DNA of 64,000 nucleotides from Tolypocladium sp. Sup5 PDA-1 (Eukaryota; Ascomycota; Sordariomycetes; Hypocreales; Ophiocordycipitaceae). Made by a program: the position numbers and the translations under genes. Below, one piece after another: positions 45,872-55,664 of this stretch (the stretch's first letter is position 1; every line of letters starts with the position of its first letter). The stretch spans positions 62,001 through 126,000 of the forward strand of contig JPHH03000011.1 of NCBI GenBank assembly GCA_000750105.3, written 5' to 3'. The notes under the pieces were generated by a model. That model saw only the letters and a list, made by a program, of their open reading frames with translations, searched no databases and had not been told where the DNA came from.

Positions 45872-46903
45872 GGCGAGGGAGGGTTGGTGATGTGTTGACG
45901 GGAGCTTCAGGAGGAGAGGCAGAGGTGCGGTCAGAGCTCAAGCAGACGACTCATTCCACAGTCTCGAGATCGCAGAGATCGCAAAAGAGCGGCGGAGTAA
46001 GTCAGGTCTGACTTGATGGCGTCGGGAGGAGCAGATGACTCGAGGTCGTGGTGCAGGAAAACGAGGTGTTAATGCAAGCTGGACTCAGTCAACCAGTCGT
46101 CGTCAAGGAAAAGTTGCTGCGCAGCCGTGACCATTGACGGCAAATCCTGTTCCGCCTGCACTGGCACTGGCTGGGGGGCCTGGGGCCCTGGAACATTTCG
46201 GGCGCGCCGGGCCACAGGAGGCCACAGGATGCCGCAGGAGGCCCGCAGGTGGTGGCCACAGGGCGCAGGCAGCCACTCACAGCGCTCCCAGCGGCCTGCG
46301 GGCGCCACTCCCAGCGCCCTTTTTGGGCCTGCCGGTTCCAGGACGCTGGTCACGTTGCCAGGGAGGGTCCGCGACAGTGTCTGTCGCACGGCTGCTTCAC
46401 TGGGCGCTCCCCGGTCTCAGCAAGGGGCGATACCGTCTGCGGCAGATTGCTCGCACAGTACGGGTTGGGTAGGGGGAATCGATCGGGACAAGCAGCCTTG
46501 CTTTGCCGACGCCACGACTGCCTGCCCAAGCCACACTGTCAGCTGCACCAGCCTCAACCCGTACCCATATTTACTCGGTACGTACCCGAGGCATCGGAAC
46601 GTCCCTCTGCAGGTCACGCTTGAAATCATCACCAACGCTGCGCAAGTCGCTCACGAGACCAGCGGTTCGAACCAGCTACATCCAGCAGCGCATTTCCAAG
46701 AGTAGCTGCAGGCGTCGAACCATCACATCGCCATCGCCCCCGCCCCCGCCCTCGCCCTCGCCCTCTCCCTCGCCCTCAGCAAAATCCATGAGATAGTGAG
46801 GAAACCTGCAGTACTCGAGTGAGGGTGAGGAATGGGGATGAGCGCTGTGCGTGCGCCAGAGTGAGTGAGGGAAGAGAGAAGAAGGGACACCGCCGCCGCC
46901 ATC
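45872..46903. promoter_or_regulatory. Divergent promoter region KGD1 / TFB1
   Basis: The 1.03 kb between two head-to-head starts contains a GGCCACAGG-type degenerate repeat (about 46208-46262) and a CGCCCT-type pyrimidine repeat (about 46736-46778) before TFB1. No gene was recognised. Confidence 0.5.
46736..46780 (+). repeat. Imperfect CGCCCT hexamer tract
   Basis: Repeated CGCCCC/CGCCCT units form a strand-asymmetric pyrimidine tract about 125 nt upstream of the TFB1 start. Such CT-rich tracts commonly lie just upstream of fungal transcription starts. Confidence 0.65.
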
Positions 46904-48911
46904 ATGGCCATCCCCGTCGGGCGCACCCTCTTCAAGAAGAAGGATGGCATCCTCACGCTGACGAGCGACAACCAAACCGTCACCTGGACGCCAAACACGG
47001 GCGGTCCACCGACGATTTCACTACCCGTCGCCAGCATCACCAGTACGCTCACGCGATGCCCTCTACTTTTCCCTTTGAACCTGTGTTCTGACTCTGGAGC
47101 TGCCAGACCTTCAGCAGACGCCAGACAGCTCTCCGAAGGTGATGCTCAAGATATTTGAAAAGGCAGAGAACGGCGCAGACCCCGTCACCTATCTCTTCCA
47201 CTTCAACACGTCAGAGGCCAAGGTCGAGGCCAAGGTTGTGAAGGATGTTCTCTCCAGGCTGTTAGCTGACCTCCGGGCCAATGATTCCAGCATACCCAGG
47301 CCCACGGCCGGGACACTCCCTGCGACCGGGTCGTCAACGCCCGTCGGCAGCGGCGGCGGCGGCAGTGCGTCTGCGTCCATGGCCTTTGCCAGCGCCGTCA
47401 ATTCACAGCCATCGTCGACGCGCTGGTTCGATGATAGCCAGCTGAAGGCTGATATTGAGCTGCAGCAGTCCCTCATGAAGAAGGACAAGAACCTCCATCA
47501 GACTTACGTCGAAGCCATCTCGTCAAAACCAGAATCCATATCAGGCGCGGCCTTTAACTCTCAGTTCTGGTCGACGCGCACCAATCTATTACGTTCACAC
47601 GCGATCGAGATCAACCAGAAGAGAGGCGCCTATAATGTGCTCTCCACGGTGAAGCCGCGGACCGTCGACGGCGAGCTGAAGCTCAACATCAGCGTCGAGC
47701 AAGTGCAAATGATATTCGCCCAGCACCCTCTGGTGAAGCGGATATACAACGAGAACGTGCCCAAGCTCTCCGAGGCCGAGTTCTGGTCCCGCTTCTTCCT
47801 CAGCAGGCTCTCCAAGAAACTCAGGGGCGAGCGCGTGACGGACAACGACCGTCCGGATCCGCTCTTTGACAAGTATGACGTGGGTGAGAACACGCAGGGC
47901 TTCCAGAGCAAGATCATGGCGCAGACTGTGCCGCACATCATCGACTTGGAGGCCAATGAGGAGAACCAGGGCGGCGTCAGGAGCGGCAATGCCAAGGACG
48001 TGGAGATGCGGCCGAGGGCCAACATTCCCATCGTAAAGACGCTCAACAGCCTTAGCGAGAAGATCATGGCAAACGTCGCCCCCTCGGATGCGAATGTCGA
48101 TGACGGACAGGGTCTCTACGACACGTACAACGAGCTGGCTCTGCGTGACCTGAGGGGCGACGCCAAAGAGCACCGCATCATGCTCAACGTCAAGGAGCAG
48201 AACAAGTTCTTTTCCAAGCGCGAATCGGCGCCATCTGCTAATGCACGGATTTTCGCAAAGCAGAACCCGGCAGAGGTGCTCTCCAAGCTACGACGGGCGC
48301 TCCAGAGCTTCGAGGCTGCCGGCGCCGACAAGACAGGCCTCCAAGCGGCAATCGACTTTGATGACGGGAGCGACAGCGACGACGACGAGCAGAAGCGCTC
48401 CCACGTCGGCTCCCGCGCAGCCATCAAGGCCGCAGAAAAGGAGGTCATGGACGGCGTCCTCCAGCAGCGGTCGCAAAAGTACGGCCACGTGAGCGACGCG
48501 ACCTCCCCCATGGGCATCCCGCCGCACATCGCCACCAAGTGCGCCCTGACGCACGCCACGAGCATCGAGTTCCTGCACCAGTTCTGGAACGCCTTCCTCT
48601 CGGGCGAGCCGGACCGCGCCGCCGAGCTGCAGTACCTGAACGAGTCGCTCGGGCGCTCCGCCGCGCGCGTCGCCGCCGTCGCCGACGAGGCCGAGGTCGA
48701 GCGCGAGGCCACCATCCGCCGCCGCAAGCAGGAGATCCGCGACCACTTCGACCGCACGGGCAAGCGCATCCGCTGGAAGCCCGACATGGTGGGCGGCGGG
48801 CGCGACGCCGTCGTCAAGATGATGCAGCCCGTGCTGGGCGCGCTGGACAAGGCGCAGCGAGACTACTCTCGCGCGCTGGCGGCCGAGGGCATTCAGATCT
48901 CGACGGAGTGA
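46904..48911 (+). CDS. TFB1: TFIIH core subunit Tfb1 (p62)
   Basis: Exons are 46904..47042 and 47107..48911, giving 647 aa. The intron (GTACGC..TGCCAG) joins VASIT to NLQQTPDSSPKVMLKI in frame. Residues 1-110 are the pleckstrin-like domain that binds activators and the XPC/Rad4 repair factor. Two BSD domains follow at about 160-300, with QFWSTRTNLLRSHAIE and EFWSRFFLSRLSKKLRGER showing the conserved Phe-Trp pairs. The C-terminal part is helical (about 440-640) and contributes to the TFIIH core. The protein acts in RNA polymerase II initiation and nucleotide excision repair. A Gly/Ser linker lies at about 98-108. Confidence 0.95.
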
Positions 48912-49211
48912 TGATGGAGCGAGGGTGCCATGGGCTACTGCCACGCACTGTTTGGATTTGTGTAACCACAATGTTTTGAAAAGCACGGAAGGGATGAACT
49001 CGAACGTCCACGTTCGCGCCAGGGAATGAGAATGACTCCGGCCCCAGGTATCCTCTTCTTACTCGTCCTATACAGTAGAAATACAAAAGATAGTACAGGC
49101 ATCTCGTCCGTAATGTACTGCAACTCATACGTTGCTCGAAGATGTGTCATGCAAAAATCGTGCCCCCCCCCTGATCTAACCCGGCCATGCGAATAAGAAT
49201 GCAAGCAAGCC
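48912..49211. other. Convergent 3' region TFB1 / AAA ATPase
   Basis: The 300 nt between two stop codons include a short C run near 49163-49171. I see no gene. Confidence 0.5.
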
Positions 49212-52200
49212 TCACGGCCCGCTACCACCCGGACGAATCCTCGCCTCCTCCGCCACCGCAAACTGCTTATCCTCCAGGACGCCAAACCCCATGGCCTTCT
49301 TCTTGGCGCCCCTCTTGCGGTTGCCGTACTCCTCGTCGAACTTGCGGATCATCTTGAGCGACACCATGTCCTCGCTGATGCTGGCGGGGATCTGCCGCAG
49401 GGCGCGCTCGAAGTGGTCCCTGCGCAGGACGCGGCGCTCGGGGTACCGGAAGGCCTCGGGGCCGGTATGTTTGGCGGCGGCCTCGTTCTCCTCCTCCACG
49501 GCGTCCATGGCGGCGGCGACGCAGACGTTCTTGAGGTCTGAGCCCGAGTAGTGCGGCGTCCGGGCCGCGTAGTCGTCGAGCGAGACGGAGTCGTCTAGGG
49601 TCTCTCCCTTGAGCAGCAGCCGCAGGATGGTCGCGCGGTCGTCCTTGAGGGGCAGATCGACGAGGATCTTGCGGGGCAGTCTTCGCAGGACCGCGTCGTC
49701 CAGGTCAAACGGGCGGTTGGTGGCGACCATGATAAAGGCATTGGTCTCCTCCATGCCGTCCCACTCCTTGAGGAACTGGTTGATGTGCTCGCGGTGAGAA
49801 GGGCGGTTGCTGAACATGCTGCGGTTTGCAAGCAGCGAGTCGGCCTCGTCGATGAAGACGACACACGGCGAGAGGCGCTTCGCCAGCGTGAAGACGGCAC
49901 GAATCAGCTTCTCGCTCTCGCCAACCCACTTGTCGTTGATGGTGGCGCCGCTGATTTCGAGCATGTTTGCGCCGCTCTCCTTGGCCACAGCTTTCGCGAG
50001 CATCGTCTTGCCTGTTCCCGGAGGACCGTACAGGAGACAGCCCGGGATCTTGTCTTGTGCCAGCACACCGTATGCGAAAGCATCGGGCCGCACAAGAGCC
50101 AGCGAAGTGAGCAGCTTGAGCGCAGATATCGTCTCTGTTGGCACGTGGACGTCGGCAAATGTCGTCCGCAGGTTCTCGCGATTAATTTGACCAGCAGATA
50201 TTCGTTTCTCGTATTCGTTCAGCTTCATGGGTGCTCGCGTCTCTGCCTTGGCCTCCTCTGCATTCTTGTTGGGGGCTTCCCCGGACTCGCCCTTGTATTC
50301 GGGGCGCTCCTCGTCGAGGAATGCCTGCCCCGGCTTTTGCCTCAATGGACCCATTGTGAATCGTTCCAGGAAGCCCGCTGAGCCGCAGCCTTCGTGCTTG
50401 CTCTCGAGCGCTCTAAAAGCACAGGCCAGGTGGTGTACCTCAGGCACCGGGAGTATCGAGTCTCGCAGGATCGAAAACCGGGGGTTCGCCGAGAGAAGAT
50501 ATGTTCTCACGCTGTCACTTGACAGGTCCAGATGTCGCTCTGCCGACCCCGGATCCATTGCCCTGAGCATCCGGTTGATGTTGTGTAAATTCTCAACAAA
50601 GTAGTCGGCCTTTTGCAGGTTGAACGGCGACCGCGGGCGACCTTTCGCGGTATGTCTGTCCGCTCGTTCGGGCTGAACGTGCCGGGTAATGACCAAATCG
50701 CCAGCGGCAAGGTCTCTTATCGCGTTTTGGTATTCGTCGGACGGCTGCTCGCACGACGAGGTCCCGAGGATGGCAATATTCGCCCCTTGTTGCCACGCAG
50801 CATCAACCAGCGCTCTCAGCCTGTTAATGAGCAAAGACCCCTCTAGAGTCATGCTCAGTTCCACCAGGTCGTGGATGTGGATCAGCACCGGGCGGGACTG
50901 AGATGATTGCGACTTGAGGTCAGCGGAGCGGATGATATGATCCAAGATCTTGTCAATCTTTAGATTCTCCCACTTGCTGAAACAGTCGTATCCACCTTGC
51001 TTGATTTTCTGCAGCTCGTCCTCCAGCGTTCCGGAGGCAGTCCGGAGGCCCATGAGGCCAGCTTCAACGTCGTGGTCCTCGTCATCGGCGTGCCGCCCCG
51101 GAAACTCGTAGTCTCGGGCGAGTTTGCCGTTCAAGTCGGCAGCACGGAACCCCATCATGGACAGTGCGCCCCGGGAGTACGCCCAGTTCTGACCAAGATA
51201 GTCTCCAACCAATACAGACAGGTCATACGCGTCTAAACGGACCAAATCTGCGTGGTTCCAAAAGGCAAGGTGCTCTCCTACGGCCTCTGACACTGCGGTA
51301 CCGCCGTAGCCAGACAGCGAGAGGACGGTAATCGGCCGTCTGCTTGTCTTTGGGTCGAAATTGGGTGGCGGGGGCGCGAGCAAATCACGGCCGAGTGCCT
51401 TTTGCATGGCCACCAGCGTATCGGCGGGGAGGTCGGCGACGGCGTGCGGGAGAGGATAGTCGAGGCGCTCGGCGTGCTTGAGTTGGTCGTCGAGAGACAT
51501 GGCGAGGGACAGGAACTGGTCGCGGTACTTGTGGGTACGCTGGTCGAGGTCCTTGTACATGTGCCACCACCAAAAGGGCCGTATCTTGTATGTATATTCG
51601 GCCTGCCGCGCAGGGTACAAGGCGTCGGTGAGGTGCCAGGCCGAGTCGAGGATCATGTCCCAGAGGCGCACCACCCTCTCGATCGGCTCCGGGGAGTTCC
51701 ATGTGACGTCGCCGTCGTCCATGCGCGAGCGCATAAAGTCCATGGCGAGCTCGCAGTCTCTCAGCAAGAGGTCGCTGAGGGCCGTCTCGAAGTAGGACTC
51801 GAGGGTCTGGTGCGTCTGCTGCGACCCGGGGCCTTGGTCAACGAAGAGCCGTGACACCTTGTCGTGCTTTGCATCCTCGGCAAGCGCAATTGGCAGCCGC
51901 GGCTGCGTCCCGGGGCTGTAGACGGACACATTGCTGTCGAGAAAGCTGCTCGGGAGGTTGACCGGAGGCAGCGCCGAGGCGACCCGTCGGCGCGTGTTTC
52001 GAGACCTCGCGGGCCCGGCTGCGTGGCTCCTCGTCCGGCCGCCAGAAGTCTCGGTCCCCGCCTGCGGCTCCGGCTCGTCGTCGTGCTCCGTCACGGAGTC
52101 GTCAACCGGTTTGCCCCCAGTGCCGTGGGCATTGCGCCGGCTAGGGGGTGCGTGGAACGACCGTCGACAAGCGGCTGCTGCTGCTCCTCGCGGGACTCTT

Positions 52201-52250
52201 GCGGCCAGGGCAACCGTGGGGAACGCTCGGCGGGCTGCTGGAGCGTGCAT
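49212..52250 (-). CDS. Large mitochondrial AAA ATPase (Msp1/YTA-type AAA domain)
   Basis: A single exon encodes 1012 aa from ATG 52250; an in-frame ATG at 52355 would add 35 residues. The N-terminal 45 residues are Ala/Arg-rich without acids, as in a mitochondrial presequence. The active AAA domain lies at about 700-960: Walker A GPPGTGKT (742-749), Walker B VVFIDEAD (797-804), sensor-1 VATNRP, and a paired-Arg LRRLPRKILVDLP segment resembling the Msp1/spastin class. A linker KLNEYEKRISAG precedes it. Residues about 305-500 look like a second, degenerate P-loop domain. Filamentous fungi have long proteins of this type, distinct from the 360-aa Msp1; substrates are not known. The most probable role is mitochondrial protein quality control. 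Confidence 0.85.
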   Translation of the reverse strand: MHAPAARRAFPTVALAARVPRGAAAAACRRSFHAPPSRRNAHGTGGKPVDDSVTEHDDEPEPQAGTETSGGRTRSHAAGPARSRNTRRRVASALPPVNLPSSFLDSNVSVYSPGTQPRLPIALAEDAKHDKVSRLFVDQGPGSQQTHQTLESYFETALSDLLLRDCELAMDFMRSRMDDGDVTWNSPEPIERVVRLWDMILDSAWHLTDALYPARQAEYTYKIRPFWWWHMYKDLDQRTHKYRDQFLSLAMSLDDQLKHAERLDYPLPHAVADLPADTLVAMQKALGRDLLAPPPPNFDPKTSRRPITVLSLSGYGGTAVSEAVGEHLAFWNHADLVRLDAYDLSVLVGDYLGQNWAYSRGALSMMGFRAADLNGKLARDYEFPGRHADDEDHDVEAGLMGLRTASGTLEDELQKIKQGGYDCFSKWENLKIDKILDHIIRSADLKSQSSQSRPVLIHIHDLVELSMTLEGSLLINRLRALVDAAWQQGANIAILGTSSCEQPSDEYQNAIRDLAAGDLVITRHVQPERADRHTAKGRPRSPFNLQKADYFVENLHNINRMLRAMDPGSAERHLDLSSDSVRTYLLSANPRFSILRDSILPVPEVHHLACAFRALESKHEGCGSAGFLERFTMGPLRQKPGQAFLDEERPEYKGESGEAPNKNAEEAKAETRAPMKLNEYEKRISAGQINRENLRTTFADVHVPTETISALKLLTSLALVRPDAFAYGVLAQDKIPGCLLYGPPGTGKTMLAKAVAKESGANMLEISGATINDKWVGESEKLIRAVFTLAKRLSPCVVFIDEADSLLANRSMFSNRPSHREHINQFLKEWDGMEETNAFIMVATNRPFDLDDAVLRRLPRKILVDLPLKDDRATILRLLLKGETLDDSVSLDDYAARTPHYSGSDLKNVCVAAAMDAVEEENEAAAKHTGPEAFRYPERRVLRRDHFERALRQIPASISEDMVSLKMIRKFDEEYGNRKRGAKKKAMGFGVLEDKQFAVAEEARIRPGGSGP

Positions 52251-53506
52251 CCGGGCGGTTTGGCGACGGCGCCGGCGCAAGGGCTGCGTTGGGGGTCTGG
52301 ATTCGGTCGAGCTGGCGGGTTTGGCGGGTTGCAGGATCGCTCGTTGATATCGCATCGGCCATCGGCGCCAGAGCTCCGTCACTTTTTTCGGCCCGCCTCG
52401 TGCGTGTCTGTCCGTCCGCTTACGTGATCCAACGGCACGGAGATTCAGCAGGCCAATCCACGCCAATCCATCCCTTGCAACCAGAGCCAACAAACGGCTC
52501 CAGTGGCAGCCAATCCTCCTCTCCGCGACCCAATAAACTCAACTGCGCACGTTGCACAATGTCGGTCGGTGCGTCGTCAGGCCAAGGGGCTCTGCAACAG
52601 CACGTGGCTTTCCGCCTGTCATGCGGAAGCACACCAGGTCCTCGCTAGATGTGTATAGTAATCACTCTGGCCGAGTGCGTATGCGTACGCGTATTCGTCA
52701 TGTTGGGGGATCAACCATGAGCGAAGTACGGATACGCACGCCCCTGAAGCTGAGCCTGTGCCCCGCCACCTACGGAGACGAGGCTGGCCGAATCCCGCCC
52801 AGCGAGAGCCGCCAGGGCCGTCCTGCTGCGTACACCGTGCATTCTTTTGACGACGACTACTCCGTACGGATGAGGAGGAACAGTGCTAATTAGTAGTCGC
52901 CTTGTCCAACGGCCTCTGGCACGTTCTGAGCCGTTTGCGCGTTTGCTGGCGGGCCGCGAGTTCCCTGCCCTAGGTCTCGCAGCTGGGCGAGTTGCGTCAG
53001 GAACCAAGGCACGACGCGCATCAAGCATGGCTGACGCCTCGCATGGAGGTCAGTGATTTCATCGTTAGGCCAAGCTGACGCTGCCAGAGGGCCCCTAGTC
53101 GGTTCACAGACACGCTAATTATAATAAACCTCCCATTCCCGCAGTCGCAACCAACACAGCACGATCCAGCCATGATCATTAGTGCTGCCCTCAGCAACCA
53201 CCTCAGCCTGTGACTGCCTTTGGTGGCTCGTTGTTAGCGTGACAAGAGCTCCATCGCCTCTCGCAACGCTCCCGTCCATCGTTTGAATTCTACGTACTTC
53301 ACATCTATCTGCCTACTCATCACATCTACTCGGTAGGTATCCTTGCAGGCTGCTGTTCATCCTCACCGACAAGCACACCTTTCTGAAGCCCAACCGCTTG
53401 TTGCAAACAGCTTTGACCCCGTCTCAATCCGAGTTCGCGTCGTGCGCTCGCCACTTCCTCCATAAGCACCACCGCTTCTCTATCGCCAAGCAAAAGTGGT
53501 GACCTC
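52251..53506. promoter_or_regulatory. Divergent promoter region, AAA ATPase / Zn2Cys6 regulator
   Basis: The 1.26 kb between two head-to-head starts holds a TACTCCGTA motif at 52858-52866 within the larger palindrome TCCGTACGGA. I see no gene; the frame upstream of the ATPase is open but starts with non-ATG codons. Confidence 0.45.
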
Positions 53507-55024
53507 ATGGCTGGCGTCGATGGCAGCCCGTTGGCGTTCCCCGTGCCCGACGAACCACCACGAGAAAAGAACTACCACCCCAAACGGCCTCACAAAAAGT
53601 CACGTAGGGGATGCAGGAATTGCAAGGTACGCAAGGTCAAATGCGACGAGGCAAAGCCGGAATGCCGCACCTGCAGAATACGCGGTGAGGACTGCGTCTA
53701 CCTCCTCGACGCAAGGCTTCCGGGTGGAGGACGAGCATCGCCGTCAACCTCAGCTTCGGCTGCTTCTTCTTCTTCTCGCACGTCATCGTCACGAGATGCC
53801 TCGCCCTCCGCGTCCGCTCACGGATCCGCGCCCCCCGCCAACGCATACGCCCTCGTCGCCTCACGATCGGCAACGCCGGTTCTGGTCGAGCCGAGCTTCC
53901 GCCCAGGCGGCATCAACACGACAGACATGAAGCTCCTCTGGTTCTTCACTGTCAACACTTGCTCCTCGTTTTCCATCGAGGGCGGCAAGAGGAGACCGGT
54001 TGAGGAGGTCATGAGGACCCTCGTGGTGAAGCACGCCTTCGAGACTCCCTTCTTGATGCACTCCCTGTTCGCATTGGCTAGTCTCCATCGGCAGGTCCTG
54101 CAGCTGGACTTTGATCGGTGCCGAGCGCTCGAGCACAGGGATGCAGCCTTTACGGGCTATCAATGGGCCGTTGAACATCCTACTCCCCCAGTCTATCCGG
54201 CATTGCTGGCCCACTCCCTCCTCCTCACGGCTATCACCGCGCAGAACTTCAGGGAGCCCGACAGCGGCCCGCTCTACATCATCAACTGGATGCTCATCTG
54301 GAGAGGCATCGGCGCTATATTTGAGAGGACCGAGACGTCCAAGGACAACATGGCCGCCATGGCTTCCAGCGGCCTGCAGATTCTCTTTCACCGGCCCAAG
54401 ATTGATCTCAAGGATGCAGCGAGACATGTCCCCGGCAACCTCCAGTTGATGATTGACACGATTCAGAAGGACGAGGAAGACCACGTCGATAAGCCGACGT
54501 ACTACACCGCCCTCCGGTACCTGGCCTCGCTGTACCAGAATCTGCGAAACGGCGGATTTGGCGCCCTCATGAAGCTGCGCATCATCACTTGGTTCACCTT
54601 TCTGCCCCAGCGCTTCATCGAGCTCGTCCGCGACAGGCGGCCCCGCGCTCTCATCATCATCGCCCACTACGCCGCCTTCCTCAAGCTTATGGGCGAGGTC
54701 TGGTGGCTGCAGGGCGTTGGCGACCGCTCGCTCCATGACCTCTGCGAGTACGTCGACCACCCCATGTGGGTTAATCTTCTCGACGTGCCCAAGGCGGCAC
54801 TCGCCGCAAAGGACGACCTCACAGTGGCCCGGATTCTCGTGCACGATCCAAACTGGATTCCCCGGGTGCCACCCGCGTTTAAGTGGGATGACCAGCAAGA
54901 GTACGATACAAGGAGACTGACCTGGGTCGATAACGAAGGCAGAGAGATTCGACTTGGACAAGGCCTCGTGCACCCGCAGTCGGGAAGTACGGATCCCACC
55001 TGGCACAACTTCAGTCATGAATGA
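53507..55024 (+). CDS. Zn2Cys6 fungal transcription factor (Upc2-like layout)
   Basis: A single exon encodes 505 aa. The binuclear zinc cluster is C36-X2-C39-X6-C46-X6-C53-X2-C56-X6-C63, preceded by a basic stretch (KRPHKKSRRG). A Ser/Ala-rich linker follows (about 70-110). From 135 to the end is a helical regulatory domain that starts MKLLWFFTVNTCSSFS and includes HAFETPFLMHSLFALASLHRQ. This is the layout of the Upc2/sterol-uptake-control family and related regulators, in which the C-terminal domain senses a ligand. Whether this member binds sterol cannot be read from sequence. No obvious target cluster is adjacent; ATP2 follows convergently. Confidence 0.88.
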   Translation: MAGVDGSPLAFPVPDEPPREKNYHPKRPHKKSRRGCRNCKVRKVKCDEAKPECRTCRIRGEDCVYLLDARLPGGGRASPSTSASAASSSSRTSSSRDASPSASAHGSAPPANAYALVASRSATPVLVEPSFRPGGINTTDMKLLWFFTVNTCSSFSIEGGKRRPVEEVMRTLVVKHAFETPFLMHSLFALASLHRQVLQLDFDRCRALEHRDAAFTGYQWAVEHPTPPVYPALLAHSLLLTAITAQNFREPDSGPLYIINWMLIWRGIGAIFERTETSKDNMAAMASSGLQILFHRPKIDLKDAARHVPGNLQLMIDTIQKDEEDHVDKPTYYTALRYLASLYQNLRNGGFGALMKLRIITWFTFLPQRFIELVRDRRPRALIIIAHYAAFLKLMGEVWWLQGVGDRSLHDLCEYVDHPMWVNLLDVPKAALAAKDDLTVARILVHDPNWIPRVPPAFKWDDQQEYDTRRLTWVDNEGREIRLGQGLVHPQSGSTDPTWHNFSHE

Positions 55025-55664
55025 CCTGCCCCGAGATGCACGCCCACCGAGGCATTCCTCGGGGCACCTCTTTTCTTTTAGGAAATCTTATTATAATGAG
55101 TGAATGGAGGGCAGCGTGTGGGTTGGCGCTTCGGTCACAACTCTTCCTGTATACGGGATCTATTGTGGCGCCAGCGGTATTTTGCTCGGCCGGGGAGAAC
55201 AGGCGTATTGGTACATGCCCCATTCGTGTGCGCCGTAGGGAGCTTTTGAATGGAGGAGACCTTGTCTTTAACTATTGTTTTCACCTGTACTTTGTACACA
55301 GCGATTCGATATCAATGAATATCCAATACGAATAGCCCTGGTTTAGCGAGCACTCAAATAATATGACGCACCCTGTAGGGTAGCAGCTAAACCACGCAAC
55401 TACGGATACGTAGCCGCTAAGTCTCACCAAACACCAAACAGTCGGGAGCATCGAACAAGCCACACGGACGAGTAATTCACTACACGGCCAAGGTCATCGC
55501 ACTCGTAGCTTTACAAGGGGAATTTTGATTTCTTGGTACACAGCCCACAAAAGAGACTTAGTTGATGGAGCTTTGAAGAAACCACCCCGGCTCCGGCTTC
55601 GGCTCCTCTGGTCTATACACAGGCTCCTTCTCCACACCTCCTGACATTATGTAGCTAAGGTCGC
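55025..55664. other. Convergent 3' region, regulator / ATP2
   Basis: The 640 nt between two stop codons are AT-richer. No gene, tRNA or repeat was recognised. Confidence 0.5.

Noticed and set aside
46668..46690. GGTTCGAAC string resembling a tRNA T-loop
   Set aside because: No matching cloverleaf arms around it.
52251..52493. N-terminal extension of the AAA ATPase frame
   Set aside because: The far 5' end of the open frame starts at non-ATG codons. ATG 52250 begins a good mitochondrial presequence; only ATG 52355 remains as an alternative.
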